Shown here piece after piece: positions 33,245-44,312 of a DNA stretch of 64,000 nucleotides. Under the pieces are notes generated by a model. It made no database searches, was not told the origin of the DNA, and saw nothing but the letters and a program-made list of their open reading frames with translations. The stretch spans positions 124,001 to 188,000 of the forward strand of contig NZ_JAENHP010000001.1 in NCBI RefSeq assembly GCF_016834655.1, in the 5' to 3' direction. Position numbers and translations under genes: made by a program. The DNA comes from Paractinoplanes ovalisporus (GTDB lineage Bacteria > Actinomycetota > Actinomycetes > Mycobacteriales > Micromonosporaceae). The first letter of the stretch is position 1. Every line of letters begins with the position of its first letter.

Positions 33245-33930
33245 GGCTGCGGCTCCGACGTTCCCAGGCGGACCCCGACCCCCCGTACGGTGTGCAGGTA
33301 ACGCGGCGCCGTCGCGCTCTCGCCCAGCTTGCGGCGCAGCCACGACAGGTGCACGTCGACCGTCTTGTCGGCGCCGCCGTAGGGGATCTGCCACACCTCG
33401 GTCAGCAGCTCACGCTTGGTCACCACCTGCCCGGCGCGCGTGGCCAGGTGGTGCAGCAGGTCGAACTCGCGCGGGGTCAGCTCGACGTTCTCGCCGGCCA
33501 GACGAACCTGCCGGCCGGCCGGGTCGATGACCAGCTCGCCGACGGTGATCGTGGGGTCGGCGTGCGGGGTGGCGCCGCGCCGCAGCACGGCCCGGATCCG
33601 CGACTCCATCTGGGCGGCGGTGAACGGCTTGACCACGTAGTCGTCGGCGCCGGCGTCGAGCACCCGCACGATCTCGGTCTCGTCGTCGCGGGCGGTCGCC
33701 ACGATCACCGGCACCTGGCTGACCGCGCGCAGCATGCGCAGCACCTCGCGGCCGTCGAGGTCGGGCAGCCCGAGGTCGAGCACGACCAGATCAGGCCGGT
33801 CGGTGAGGGCGGCCTGCACGCCCTCCATGGCGGTCGCGACGGAGGCGACGGCGTGACCGCGCTCCTTGAGGGCACGCATCAGGGGCGTACGGATGGTCGC
33901 GTCATCCTCGATCAGCAGCAGCCGGGCCAT
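33241..33930 (-). CDS. OmpR/PhoB-family response regulator
   Basis: 229 residues. The receiver domain has the acidic pair EDD (8-10), phospho-acceptor Asp52 in VVLDLGLPD and Lys101 in DDYVVKPF. The C-terminal winged helix (about 130-225) ends with the DNA-binding and wing motifs ELLTEVWQIPYGGADKTVDV and LRRKLGE. It is first gene of the two-component/PepSY operon and is divergent from a small exported protein, so both promoters lie in the 104-bp gap. Confidence 0.95.
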   Translation of the reverse strand: MARLLLIEDDATIRTPLMRALKERGHAVASVATAMEGVQAALTDRPDLVVLDLGLPDLDGREVLRMLRAVSQVPVIVATARDDETEIVRVLDAGADDYVVKPFTAAQMESRIRAVLRRGATPHADPTITVGELVIDPAGRQVRLAGENVELTPREFDLLHHLATRAGQVVTKRELLTEVWQIPYGGADKTVDVHLSWLRRKLGESATAPRYLHTVRGVGVRLGTSEPQP

Positions 33931-34034
33931 TGGCCCGAGGGTAGTCGGCCCCGCCGCGCTGACCTGCGCTCTTAACCGTCCCTTAGCGCGGGCCGGGGAC
34001 AGTCTTAGTGATCAGTCGGGCATAGTTGCTGTTC

Positions 34035-34517
34035 ATGCAGCCTCCTCGTTCCCTCGTGGCCGGCGCCGGCTGGCTGGCCACCGCCCTGGTCGCGACCGTG
34101 GCCGGCCTGGGCGGCATCCGTCTGGTCGGCGAGAGCCTGACCGGTACGGCGGGAGGCGTGCTCAGCGAGGAGGACGTGTCGCGGGCCCTGGCCGCCGCGA
34201 CGCCGTCCCCCACGCCCTCTTCCGCCGCGCCCTCCTCCGCCGCGCCGTCGTCCGCCCCCACGTCGCGTCCCCCCGCCCTGACCCGTTTCCCCAGTTCGGG
34301 CGGGTCGGCGATCGCGGGCTGCGCCGGCGGCCAGGCGTTCCTGCGGGGCTGGTCACCCAATCCCGGCTACGAGGTACGCGACGTCGACGAGGGCCCGGAC
34401 GACGAGGTCGAGGTCCGCTTCGAGGGCGCCGACCGGCACGTCGAGCTGAAGATCACCTGCTCGGGCGGGGAGCCGCACGCCGTCGAGCACGCCAACCACG
34501 GCGGGGACGACGACTGA
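34035..34517 (+). CDS. small exported protein, Ser/Pro linker and two cysteines
   Basis: 160 residues from ATG 34035, eight bases after CATAGT, probably leaderless. The first 30 residues form a signal peptide or anchor (LVAGAGWLATALVATVAGLG). A linker of repeated Ser-Ala-Ala-Pro follows (about 55-85). The C-terminal domain (about 90-160) has two Cys (IAGCAGG and ITCSGG) that could pair, and an acidic His-rich end. Not recognised. Position opposite the response regulator suggests control by the same two-component system; this is inference. Confidence 0.65.
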   Translation: MQPPRSLVAGAGWLATALVATVAGLGGIRLVGESLTGTAGGVLSEEDVSRALAAATPSPTPSSAAPSSAAPSSAPTSRPPALTRFPSSGGSAIAGCAGGQAFLRGWSPNPGYEVRDVDEGPDDEVEVRFEGADRHVELKITCSGGEPHAVEHANHGGDDD

Positions 34518-34635
34518 GCCCGTCGCGCGACTCCAGGACTTCGACATCCGTCGATAGATGGCCGCGCGGTGTTCACCCGGCGGCCAGCGACGGCCAGCAG
34601 CCTGACGGGACCACCCCCACGAGGAGGACCCATCC

Positions 34636-35796
34636 ATGGACCGTCGCACCCTGCTGCGCGCCACCGTCGCCGGAGCCGGAGGGCTCGCGCTGCCCTTCAC
34701 CGCCTGGCCGGCGGCGTACGCGGCGCCCGCACAGAACGCCACCGGGCCGTACGGGCCCCTGCAGGCCGCCGACGCCAACGGCATCCGGCTCCCGGCCGGG
34801 TTCACCAGCCAGGTCGTGGCCCGCTCCCGGCAGACGGTGCCCGGCACCTCGTACGTCTGGCACGACGCCCCCGACGGTGGCGCGGTGATCCCGAACGGGA
34901 GCGGGTGGGTCTACGTCTCGAACTCGGAGGTGTCGTCCTCGGCCGGCGGCGGCGCGTCCCGCCTCGTGTTCAACTCGGCCGGGCAGGTCACCGGGGCGTC
35001 GCGGATCCTCAGCGGCACCAACCAGAACTGCGCCGGCGGCAAGACGCCCTGGAACACCTGGCTCTCATGCGAGGAGATCAGCCTCGGCCGGGTGTGGGAG
35101 ACCTACCCGCTCGGCGGCTCGGCGGTGGTGCGGCCCGCCATGGGCCGGTTCAAGCACGAGGCCGCAGCCGCCGATCCCGTACGGCAGGTCATCTACCTGA
35201 CCGAGGACGAGACCGACGGCAAGTTCTACCGGTACATCCCGGCCGCCTGGGGCAACCTCACCGCCGGCACGCTGCAGGTGTTCCGGGCCGGCAGCGGCAC
35301 CTCGGGCACGTTCACGTGGGCCGACGTCCCCGACCCGGACGGCTCCCCCACCCAGACCCGCTACCAGGTGTCGGGCGCCAAGTCGTTCAACGGCGGCGAG
35401 GGCTGCCACTACGCCGACAACAAGGTCTGGTTCACCACCAAGGGCGACAACCGGGTGTGGCAGGTCGACCTGGCCGCCGGCACGTACGAGCTCGCGTACG
35501 ACGACAACCTGGTCACCTCGGGCACGGCGCCGCTGACCGGGGTCGACAACGTGACCGGAACACCGTCGGGCGACCTCTACGTGGCCGAGGACGGCGGCAC
35601 CATGGAGATCTGCCTGATCACCCCGTCGGCCGCCACCGTGTCGGTGTTCCTGCGGATCATTGGGCAGAGCGCATCAGAGATCACCGGCCCGGCCTTCACC
35701 CCGGCCGGGAACCGGCTCTACTTCTCGTCACAGCGCGGCACCTCCGGAGCGTCCTCCGGAGGCATCACCTACTGCGTGACCGGGCCGTTCCGCTAG
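34636..35796 (+). CDS. PhoX-like (DUF839) secreted protein, Tat signal
   Basis: 386 residues; ATG 34636 follows GAGGAGG. The N-terminus MDRRTLLRATVAGAGGLALP is a twin-arginine signal with cleavage near AYA-AP (about 29). The mature part has motifs of the alkaline phosphatase PhoX/DUF839 group: PWNTWLSCEE (about 141), MGRFKHEAAA (about 170), YLTEDE (about 190) and a late GPAFTP. PhoX enzymes bind Fe and Ca and are exported folded, consistent with Tat. It is shorter than true PhoX, so phosphatase activity is uncertain. Its TAG stop shares CTAG with the next gene. Confidence 0.8.
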   Translation: MDRRTLLRATVAGAGGLALPFTAWPAAYAAPAQNATGPYGPLQAADANGIRLPAGFTSQVVARSRQTVPGTSYVWHDAPDGGAVIPNGSGWVYVSNSEVSSSAGGGASRLVFNSAGQVTGASRILSGTNQNCAGGKTPWNTWLSCEEISLGRVWETYPLGGSAVVRPAMGRFKHEAAAADPVRQVIYLTEDETDGKFYRYIPAAWGNLTAGTLQVFRAGSGTSGTFTWADVPDPDGSPTQTRYQVSGAKSFNGGEGCHYADNKVWFTTKGDNRVWQVDLAAGTYELAYDDNLVTSGTAPLTGVDNVTGTPSGDLYVAEDGGTMEICLITPSAATVSVFLRIIGQSASEITGPAFTPAGNRLYFSSQRGTSGASSGGITYCVTGPFR

Positions 35797-36047
35797 GATT
35801 TTCGGGCGTCGAGGATCGCGGCCACCGCCGCGACCGTGACGACCGCGCAGGTCAGCAGCACGCCGCGCATCCCCCAGGCGACCATCGCCACCGAGAGGAA
35901 ACCCCAGACGATCCCCGCTGTCACCAACACGGTCACGAGCACCGGCCGGGGCCAGCGGGGCCAGGGGGCGCGGCTCAGCGTGGGATAGTCCGTGGTCAGC
36001 CGGGCGACGATGTCGTCGAACTCCCTGCGCTTGTCCTCGGTGCTCAT
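35793..36047 (-). CDS. small membrane protein, DUF3040-like
   Basis: 84 residues; ATG 36047 follows AGGAGG. A charged helix (MSTEDKRREFDDIVARLTTD) is followed by two hydrophobic spans (about 35-55 and 58-80) and a short DARKS tail. This matches DUF3040 proteins, small actinobacterial membrane proteins of unknown role. Convergent with the PhoX-like gene with a four-base overlap of the stops. Confidence 0.65.
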   Translation of the reverse strand: MSTEDKRREFDDIVARLTTDYPTLSRAPWPRWPRPVLVTVLVTAGIVWGFLSVAMVAWGMRGVLLTCAVVTVAAVAAILDARKS

Positions 36048-36189
36048 CCGGATCGACCTCCTAGTCGAGCACTGTGCTTCCGATCGCACTGTACGTCGAA
36101 GAGCTGTCCCCGGGTTCGAAAGATCTTCACGAAAGTTCCCGGCGGCACCAATGTCTTCCCCTCGGGACGCGTTTTCAACCGGCGCTCCC

Positions 36190-36975
36190 CTACCACTTGG
36201 CGAACACTCGGGCCTGCCCACCCGAGCCATCCAGATAAGGAATCAGCCCGACGGTCAGGGTGGCGCCCCGCGGCGGAACCCGGTCGAGGCCGGCCAGGTT
36301 CTCCACGCCGTACCGGTCGGCGCCGGTCAGGGCCAGATGCGTCTCGAAACCGGTCGAGACACCCGGGTCGATGCTGAGCGTGTCGACCCCGAGGCAGCGG
36401 ATGTGCCGCTTGGCGAGCAGCCACTCACAGGCGTCCACACTGAACCCCGGGAAGTGCAGGGTGCCCGCACTGTCGGTTCCCCGATAGGCCGCGACGTCAC
36501 CGGCCTTGGCGGCCCAGCCACTGAAGAGCAGAACGGAGGCGTTGCGCGGAATCCGGTCGTACCTTCGCTCGTACGCCACCAGATCGGCCACGGTGACCGT
36601 GGTGTCCGGCTCCCGGGCCGCCCGGCGCGCGATGTCGATGACCACGGCCGGCGTGATGAGTTCCTCGAGAGCCAGTTCCTCCGACGTACGTCCCCCGGCC
36701 GTGAAGTGGGCAGGCGCGTCCACATGGGTGCCGAAGTGCTCGAGGATCGTCCATTCCTGCATGTAATACCCGTCTTCGGCCACCGTCGTGGCCGTGCGGC
36801 GCGATGGCTCCTCGCCCGGCTCGAAGGCGGGGAACGACGGGCTGACGACGTGGGTGAGGTCCTGGAGGCCGGACCGGCGTGGTGTCGCCTGGGCGGGAGC
36901 CGGCGTGGCAACCGCGGCGGCCGTGGCCGCCGCGCCGAAGATCAGTGAACGGCGGGTGACTCTGTCGACACACAT
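36190..36975 (-). CDS. cyclase family protein (kynurenine formamidase-like), Tat signal
   Basis: 261 residues. The start [20 protein letters not shown] is a Tat signal (TRRSLIF). The metal-binding motif [12 protein letters not shown] (about 80-91) is the HxGTHxDxPxH hallmark of the cyclase/kynurenine formamidase family, followed by [10 protein letters not shown] and HFPGFS. Related enzymes hydrolyse amides or esters or remove water during polyketide cyclisation. An exported member is unusual. It is a single-gene unit divergent from the DrrAB-type transporter. Confidence 0.85.
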   Translation of the reverse strand: MCVDRVTRRSLIFGAAATAAAVATPAPAQATPRRSGLQDLTHVVSPSFPAFEPGEEPSRRTATTVAEDGYYMQEWTILEHFGTHVDAPAHFTAGGRTSEELALEELITPAVVIDIARRAAREPDTTVTVADLVAYERRYDRIPRNASVLLFSGWAAKAGDVAAYRGTDSAGTLHFPGFSVDACEWLLAKRHIRCLGVDTLSIDPGVSTGFETHLALTGADRYGVENLAGLDRVPPRGATLTVGLIPYLDGSGGQARVFAKW

Positions 36976-37055
36976 GGTCGCAATTTAGCGGCTCACAGAA
37001 AACTGTCATACCCCTCCACCAGGATGTTCGTCGAAGCCCAACGGAGGGATTTCCC

Positions 37056-38033
37056 ATGGACGCACCGGCCATCGAGACAGCCGGGCTGATCAAGACGTTC
37101 GGAGACAACCGGGCCGTCGACGGGGTGGACCTGACGGTTCCGCCGGGAACGGTCTACGGCCTGCTCGGCCCCAACGGCGCGGGCAAGACCACCGTCGTCC
37201 GCATGCTGGCCACGCTGTTGCGGCCCGACGGCGGCCAGGCCCGGGTGTTCGGGCGTGACGTGGTGCGCGAGGCCGACGCCGTCCGCAGCCGGGTCAGCCT
37301 GACCGGGCAATACGCGTCGGTCGACGAAGACCTGACGGGCGCCGAAAATCTGGTGCTGCTGGCGCGACTGCTGGGTCATTCCAAGGCGCAGGCGCGCGAG
37401 CGGGCGGCGCAGTTGCTGGCCGCGTTCGGGCTCACCGAGGCGGCCGACCGGCAGGTGAAGAAATACTCCGGCGGCATGCGGCGGCGCATCGACATCGGCG
37501 CCAGCATTCTCAACACGCCCGATCTGCTGTTTCTCGACGAGCCGACCACGGGGCTCGACCCGCGCAGCCGCAACCAGGTGTGGGACATCGTCCGGATCGT
37601 GGTCGCCAACGGCACGACGGTGCTGCTGACCACGCAATATCTCGACGAGGCAGACCAGCTCGCCGGGCGGATCGCGGTGATCGATCACGGCAAGGTGATC
37701 GCCGAGGGGACGCCGGGCCAGCTCAAGTCGTCGATCGGGGCCGGCACGGTTCACGTCCGGCTGCGCGACGCGGCGCAACGGCCGGCGGCGGAACGGATCC
37801 TGGCCGAGGTGCTGGGTTCGGCCGTGCAGCAGGAGTCCGATCCGGTGGCGCTGACCGCCCGGGCCGAGGCCGAGCCGGCCGCACGGGCACTGGCCCGGCT
37901 CACCGAGGCCGACATCGCCGTGGACAACTTCTCGCTGGGGCAGCCCAGCCTCGACGAGGTTTTCCTGGCCCTGACCGACCGTCCGGCCGGCGCCAAGCCG
38001 TCGGTCGCCGCCGCCGAGGGGGCTGTCGCATGA
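37056..38033 (+). CDS. DrrA-type ABC transporter ATPase
   Basis: 325 residues; ATG 37056 follows GGAGGGATTTCCC. Walker [10 protein letters not shown] (about 39), Q-loop in [15 protein letters not shown], signature YSGGMRRR (about 134), [12 protein letters not shown] (about 152) and a C-terminal extension ending in the DUF4162-like [13 protein letters not shown] region. This is the daunorubicin-resistance subfamily (DrrA), which pairs with a separate ABC-2 permease. It is the first gene of a two-gene operon, overlapping the next start by ATGA. Substrate unknown. Confidence 0.92.
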   Translation: MDAPAIETAGLIKTFGDNRAVDGVDLTVPPGTVYGLLGPNGAGKTTVVRMLATLLRPDGGQARVFGRDVVREADAVRSRVSLTGQYASVDEDLTGAENLVLLARLLGHSKAQARERAAQLLAAFGLTEAADRQVKKYSGGMRRRIDIGASILNTPDLLFLDEPTTGLDPRSRNQVWDIVRIVVANGTTVLLTTQYLDEADQLAGRIAVIDHGKVIAEGTPGQLKSSIGAGTVHVRLRDAAQRPAAERILAEVLGSAVQQESDPVALTARAEAEPAARALARLTEADIAVDNFSLGQPSLDEVFLALTDRPAGAKPSVAAAEGAVA

Positions 38034-38881
38034 GCACGACGACCGAGCCGGCCGAGGCCGTCACCGCATACGCGCCGTCGAGCGAGACGCTGGGGGCCGT
38101 GCTGGCGCGGGCCGACCGGCCGAAGCGTCCGAGCGCCCTGTCGGCGTCGCTGACGTTCGGCTGGCGGGCCGTGCTGAAGATCAAGCACGTGCCCGAGCAG
38201 CTGTTCGACGTGACCGCGTTCCCGATCATCATGACGCTGATGTTCACGTACCTGTTCGGCGGCGCGCTGGCCGGCTCCACCGGCGAATACCTGCAGTTCT
38301 TCCTGCCCGGCATCATGGTCACCAGCGTCGTGATGATCACCATGTACACCGGCGTGGGCCTGAACACCGACATCGAGAAGGGCGTGTTCGACCGCTTCCG
38401 CACGCTGCCGGTGTGGCGCCCGGCCGCCCTGGTCGGCATGATCTTCGGCGACGTGCTCCGCTACATCCTGGCCGCCACCACCATCATGGTGATCGGCCTG
38501 GCCCTGGGTTTCCGCCCGGCCGGCGGCGTCCTGGGCGTGATCGGCGGCGTGGCCCTGCTTGTGGTCTTCTCGTTCGCGTTCTCCTGGATCTGGACCATGT
38601 TCGGCCTGTTCCTGCGCTCCGAGAAGTCCGTGATGGGCGTGAGCATGCTGGTGCTGTTCCCGCTGACATTCCTGAGCAACGTCTTCGTCGAGCCCTCCAC
38701 CATGCCCGGTTGGTTGCAGGCGTTCGTCGAGGTGAACCCGGTGACCCACTTGGTCTCAGCCATCCGCTCCATCATGGCCGGCACCCCCGACATGCCCGAG
38801 ATCATGTGGACCCTCATCGCCAGCGCCGCCTTGGTGGCCGTCTTCGGCACGCTGACCATGCGCCTCTACAACCGCAAATAG
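38030..38881 (+). CDS. DrrB-type ABC-2 transporter permease
   Basis: 283 residues from ATG 38030, coupled to the ATPase gene. A soluble N-terminus of about 55 residues precedes six hydrophobic spans. The ABC-2 features [16 protein letters not shown] (coupling helix after the second span) and [17 protein letters not shown] (late loop) are clear. It forms the membrane part of an exporter with the DrrA-type ATPase, probably for a hydrophobic drug or lipid. Its last 16 bases overlap the convergent small gene. Confidence 0.92.
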   Translation: MSTTTEPAEAVTAYAPSSETLGAVLARADRPKRPSALSASLTFGWRAVLKIKHVPEQLFDVTAFPIIMTLMFTYLFGGALAGSTGEYLQFFLPGIMVTSVVMITMYTGVGLNTDIEKGVFDRFRTLPVWRPAALVGMIFGDVLRYILAATTIMVIGLALGFRPAGGVLGVIGGVALLVVFSFAFSWIWTMFGLFLRSEKSVMGVSMLVLFPLTFLSNVFVEPSTMPGWLQAFVEVNPVTHLVSAIRSIMAGTPDMPEIMWTLIASAALVAVFGTLTMRLYNRK

Positions 38882-39213
38882 CCGGCGCCCTCTCGCGAGC
38901 CCGTCGGCCTGGCCGTCCATCGCTCACGCCTCCGGCCTCGGGCGCAGGGTGGGCAACAGGACCGCGCCGACGGCCTCGCGAGAACGGTCCTCGTCATCAG
39001 GCCACAGGTGCTGTGGATCGCCGGAATCTCGGCCCGCCCCATAACGGCGCCGTGGTCATACCTGCTTCGCAGCATCTCGTAGTGGCCCGGGCCGACGCAG
39101 CGGGCGTAGACCGTGCGGACGTCGGGGGCCGGGCCGAGTAGGCCGGGCCGCTCGCCGATGATCCCGCGCAGGAAGAACCAGCCGTCGATGTACGGCTTCG
39201 TATCCTTCTCCAC
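38866..39213 (-). CDS. hypothetical protein downstream of a 46-codon gene
   Basis: 115 residues from GTG 39213, directly after the TAA of the upstream small gene. The first 70 residues look natural (VEKDTKPYIDGWFFLRGIIG, then VYARCVGPGHYEML). The last 45 are Arg/Cys/Pro-rich and look like translation of non-coding DNA, so the original end may be lost by a frameshift near 38990. No family recognised. Confidence 0.45.
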   Translation of the reverse strand: MEKDTKPYIDGWFFLRGIIGERPGLLGPAPDVRTVYARCVGPGHYEMLRSRYDHGAVMGRAEIPAIHSTCGLMTRTVLARPSARSCCPPCARGRRRERWTARPTGSREGAGYLRL

Positions 39214-39354
39214 TTACAGGAACTCCATGTCGTAGTCGCGCGGGCCGTTCGGCCACTCGACCTTGATCTGGTCACCCCGGGCCGGCATCCGCAGGTCGTC
39301 GGCCAGCGGACCGATCGCCTCGCGCGTGAGGGGCCATTTCTCCCGGTCCACCAT
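39214..39354 (-). CDS. small hypothetical protein (46 aa)
   Basis: 46 residues from ATG 39354, five bases after CGGAGG: MVDREKWPLTREAIGPLADD, then LRMPARGDQIKVEWPNGPRD and YDMEFL. Good codon bias and ribosome site make it likely real although short. It lies downstream of the frameshifted XRE-TPR gene on the same strand and abuts the next small gene. No family recognised. Confidence 0.55.
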   Translation of the reverse strand: MVDREKWPLTREAIGPLADDLRMPARGDQIKVEWPNGPRDYDMEFL

Positions 39355-39465
39355 GTCCGCCTCCGGGTCGAGTGGCGGCGGCCACCGCCTCGCCTGCCCG
39401 GCAGGTGGCCGCCGCCGCGGCTATGGGTGGCGACGGGCGTCGTTCTGGGGAACCGGCACCCGCCG

Positions 39466-40738
39466 TCACCAGCCCTGATCGTGCGCTGCCCGATCGCCCG
39501 GTGTGGAGCAGGTTGACGTCCGCTGACGCTGTCCGCCTGTCCGCCGATCAGCGGACAGCCACGCGGACAGAGCGGGACGGTGAAGCTCGGCGATCTCGCG
39601 CAGGTCGCGCGCCTCGACAATCCCCGAGCTGTGCACGCCGGCGACAACCTCGGCCGCCCGCCACCAGTTCGACGCAACGATCCGGCCAGAGGCGATCGCG
39701 AGTCCGAACGCGTCGGCCGCCTCGTCAGACTTTCCCGCAGCCAGCAGCGCCAAGCCAAGGTCAAGGTGGGCCGAAGCGACCCGACGCGGCCACGCCCCCT
39801 CGGCCTGCAGCTCGGCAATCACCTCCCGCGCCACTACCTCGGCCGCCGGATCTCGGGCCCACGCCAGCGTCGTGGCGGCATACGATTGCGCCTTACCCGG
39901 GTCGTACCGGTAGTGGTGCTCTGGCTGCTCCGGCGGTGTGCGCCGCCCGGCTAGCCGCTCGACACGATCGAGAGCACGGCCGGTCTGCCGGCGGTCGCCG
40001 AGACGAGCCCACGCCCACCCTTCCTGGGCGGTCGCCTGCACGACGGCCGACTCGTCCGCGGGTCCGATTGCCCTGGGCACGCTGCGACAGCTCAAGCGCC
40101 TGCCGGAAGTCTCCGGCGGTCAGCCTGTCCCACGCGCGGGTTTCGAGGCACCACGCGGCGATTTCGGCGTGCCCGGTCTGCTCGGCCAGCGCGGCGGCGG
40201 TGGCGAGGTAGGCGTCGGAGGCGGCGCCCTGCTGCAGATCTATATGCAGGGTGGCGCGCAACAGCGAGAACCAGCCTCCGATGACCAGGAGCCGCTGGTG
40301 CTGGGCGAGGGTTTTGCGCGCGTCGACGAGCGTGCCGACGTAGTCGAGGTGGCGGCGAACCCGGGGCAGCAGTTGCTCGGGCGGGGTGGTCGCGTACGCC
40401 ATGGCCATCGTGTCCGCCGCATGTTCCAGCCGTTCGAGGGTTTCGGCGCTGACATCCGACGCGGTGACCCGGCGTGCCAGCTCGATCGCCTCGAGCTCAA
40501 CGTCGGCACCGCCGTCAGCGGCTGGTTGCCGCAGCGTCGCGGCGAGCCTGCCACCGGCCGGCAGGACGTTGTCGAGGCGCGCGGCCACCACCGGGTTGGG
40601 TGGTTTGCGGCCCTTCTCGAGGTCCTCGACATAGCTCTTGCCGTGGTGGGCGAGTTCGGCGAGCACCCGGTAAGACAGGCCACGCGCAGCGCGCAGTCGG
40701 CGCAGTTCGTCGGCGAACGGCGACGGGGAGTTCGTCAT
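39466..40738 (-). pseudogene. XRE-TPR transcriptional regulator, frameshifted
   Basis: Two overlapping frames form one protein of about 420 residues. The first (from ATG 40738, after AGGGA) has an HTH domain LRAARGLSYRVLAELAHHGK with SYVEDLEKGRKPPNP, then helical repeats up to FRQALELSQRAQ. The natural continuation AIGPADESAVVQATAQEGWA lies in another frame and runs through RALDRVERLAGR and helical repeats to TGA 39466. Dropping one G from the GGG run at about 40071-40077 restores the frame. Either a recent inactivating change, a sequencing error, or less likely programmed slippage. Intact relatives in actinomycetes sense signals through the TPR part. Confidence 0.7.
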
Positions 40739-40958
40739 CGGCACATCCCTGCTTGCGGTCAGGGTGGCGGACCGGTCCGCAAGAACCGGCCGCCACCTTC
40801 GACGCTATCGCGACTGTGTCAACCTGGGGGCTCGCCCCGGGGCCGCGCATACCCTGCCCGGAGCCGAACGAGTGGCCCAGACCGCTGGGAGTGGTGAGCC
40901 CGCTAGCGCGCCGGTGCAAACGCTCTCCCCTGCCTGGGTGGAGTGGAAGGATGCTGTC

Positions 40959-41393
40959 GTGGCGATCGACAAGTCCGGGCCGCTGTGGCGCGGGGAGACG
41001 TTTGACGACCTGGCCGAGCTGGTTCGCGCGTTCGAGGCCGGTGGCTACCGCGTCGATACCGTGGCCGAGTCGCGCTGTGGGGCCTGTGACGGGGTGGGCT
41101 TTCGGGTTGAGGTCGATGAGGACGAGAACTGCCGGCGGGTCTGTCTGGGATGTGGCGCGGCGGCCTTCATCGGTGACAGCGCCGACTACTGGGACGAGGA
41201 GTCGGCCGACTCGTGTGCGTGCCCGTGTGGTGGCGAGGAGTTCGCCGTCGCGGTCGGGTTTGCCCTCTTCGACGACGGGGAGGTGCGCTGGGTCAGCGTG
41301 GGGTTGCGTTGCCTGAAGGACGGTGCGCTGGGGGTCTACGCCGAGACCAAAATCGACTACTCCCCCTCGCGGCACCTGCTCGACCAGGCATAG
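40959..41393 (+). CDS. conserved hypothetical with zinc-ribbon-like cysteines
   Basis: 144 residues from GTG 40959, eight bases after GGAAGG. Cysteines are spaced C40-x2-C43, C62-x2-C65 and C86-x-C88-x-C90, as in a zinc ribbon (RCGACDG, CLGCG, CACPCGG). The rest is acidic with short strands (FAVAVGFALFDDGEVRWVSV) and ends PSRHLLDQA. No DNA-binding helix is seen. I know of no assigned function. It stands alone between the frameshifted regulator and a small gene on the other strand. Confidence 0.65.
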   Translation: MAIDKSGPLWRGETFDDLAELVRAFEAGGYRVDTVAESRCGACDGVGFRVEVDEDENCRRVCLGCGAAAFIGDSADYWDEESADSCACPCGGEEFAVAVGFALFDDGEVRWVSVGLRCLKDGALGVYAETKIDYSPSRHLLDQA

Positions 41394-41461
41394 CTGGGCC
41401 GGCTCCTGGGCGCGCACCGGCGACGATCGGTGAGTCGCAGAGTACGAGGGCGTGACGGGAG

Positions 41462-41695
41462 TCAGGCGCTGGCGTGGCAGACGAGCGGGAAGTGCTCCGA
41501 GCGGGTGACGACGACGATGTCGGCGAGGCCGTCCAGGACCATGCGCAGGGCGTCCACGTGGTTCTGCGGGTCGATGACGGCGACCAGCTCCCAGCCCGTA
41601 CGGGCAATGTGGTCGAGGGCGCGGGTCAGGCGGGCGTCGGCGTGGAGCTTGCCGTCGCGGGGGATGACGAGCACGGCTCGCGAGGGCTGGGGCAT
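41462..41695 (-). CDS. small hypothetical protein, resolvase-like fold possible
   Basis: 77 residues from ATG 41695, ten bases after GGAGG. The sequence MPQPSRAVLVIPRDGKLHAD, then LDHIARTGWELVAVIDPQNH and VLDGLADIVVVTRSEHFP has the alternating strand-helix order of the N-terminal resolvase fold (cf. DL-x-RL-R-x-x-x-D loops) but lacks the catalytic Ser motif. Probably not a recombinase. It lies between the zinc-ribbon gene and the aldo/keto reductase. Confidence 0.5.
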   Translation of the reverse strand: MPQPSRAVLVIPRDGKLHADARLTRALDHIARTGWELVAVIDPQNHVDALRMVLDGLADIVVVTRSEHFPLVCHASA

Positions 41696-41876
41696 GACGG
41701 GTCGGCCTCCTGGGACTCCGGCGGAGTCGTCCATGCTGACGCCTGGCCGGGCCCGGAAGCCGTACGCACTTGCGAACCGTTCGCCCGGGCCGCCACGAAG
41801 AGAGCGACGGGACGGCAACGCCGCGCGGCCCAGCCCGGGCGCGGCTGGGGACGAGCCCGGCCGCGCTCGAGCGGGC

Positions 41877-43485
<1,609 letters not shown>

Positions 43486-43494
43486 ACCGCCACC

Positions 43495-43672
43495 ACGCGA
43501 ACAGCAAACGCGCAACACGGACGCGGACAGCAAACGCGCAACACGAACCCGGACAGCAAACGCGCAACACGAACCCGAACAGCCAACGCGCAACACGAAC
43601 CCGAACAGCCAACGCGCAACACGAACGCGGACAGCCAACGCGCATCACGAACGCGCGCCACACGAAACGAAC
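43495..43672. repeat. 27-bp tandem repeat between two convergent TetR genes
   Basis: About six copies of GCAAACGCGCAACACGAACC plus CGGACAG, with a/g and c/a variants; the last copies shorten and merge with the end of the second TetR gene. The core ACGCGCAAC is shared with arrays at 4.1 and 61.3 kb. Confidence 0.9.
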
Positions 43673-43673
43673 G

Positions 43674-44231
43674 CTAAACGCCACCCGAAACGGGCATCAA
43701 CGCGTCGAGCATCCCGGCGCAGTCGGAGTCACCGGGCGGCCCGTCATGGGTCTGGTCCCACATGACAACGCCGGCGAACGCCAGGTGCGCGATCAGGTCG
43801 GACACCCCGGCCCGCCGGAACGGGGCCATCGCCCGCGAGGTCACCACCGCCAGCAGATCACCCAACTCCCCCGTACCACCGGCCCGTACCGCCTCCACGA
43901 GCGCTCGTCCCTCGGGCCGGGCAGCGTTGTCCCGGATCATTAACATGATCGCGAGCACGTCGCCGCGGACCGAGCCCGTACGGGGATCGTGGTCGTACTG
44001 CTCGAGCAACGGCTCGACCACCGCCGCCAGCAACGCCGCCTTGGTCGGCCAGCGCCGATAGATGGTCGTGCGGTTGACACCGGCCGCCCGGGCGACCCCC
44101 TCGATGGTCAGGCCCCCGAACCCGGCCCGGGCCAGTTCGGCCAGCGTCGCCGCGCGCACGTTCTCGATCACCTGGGTGCTGCGGGGCCCGGTTTGAAGCC
44201 CCCGGGTCCGGCGTGCCGTCGTACCGCTCAT
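43674..44231 (-). CDS. TetR-family regulator next to KstD-like gene
   Basis: 185 residues from ATG 44231. HTH: AELARAGFGGLTIEGVARAA followed by GVNRTTIYRRWPTKAALLAA. The C-terminal domain resembles TetR_C_16-like regulators (AMAPFRRAGVSDLIAHLAFA). A perfect 7-3-7 dyad lies just upstream. It probably represses itself and the divergent flavoprotein gene 81 bp away. Confidence 0.9.
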   Translation of the reverse strand: MSGTTARRTRGLQTGPRSTQVIENVRAATLAELARAGFGGLTIEGVARAAGVNRTTIYRRWPTKAALLAAVVEPLLEQYDHDPRTGSVRGDVLAIMLMIRDNAARPEGRALVEAVRAGGTGELGDLLAVVTSRAMAPFRRAGVSDLIAHLAFAGVVMWDQTHDGPPGDSDCAGMLDALMPVSGGV

Positions 44232-44239
44232 CCCCTAAT

Positions 44240-44256
44240 GGCAACACACTGTTGCC
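44240..44256. promoter_or_regulatory. TetR operator, 7-3-7 perfect dyad
   Basis: GGCAACA-CAC-TGTTGCC starts nine bases upstream of the TetR ATG and 57 bases upstream of the flavoprotein ATG, placed to regulate both directions. Confidence 0.75.
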
Positions 44257-44312
44257 TTCGCCCGGTAGGCGGGCTTAGCGTGAGATCCGGGCCGACGAGA
44301 GCGGGTGCGCAC

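Noticed and set aside
43989..44312. Upstream extension of the KstD-like gene
   Set aside because: It is antisense of the TetR gene and crosses the operator; ATG 44313 is the natural start for the FAD motif.
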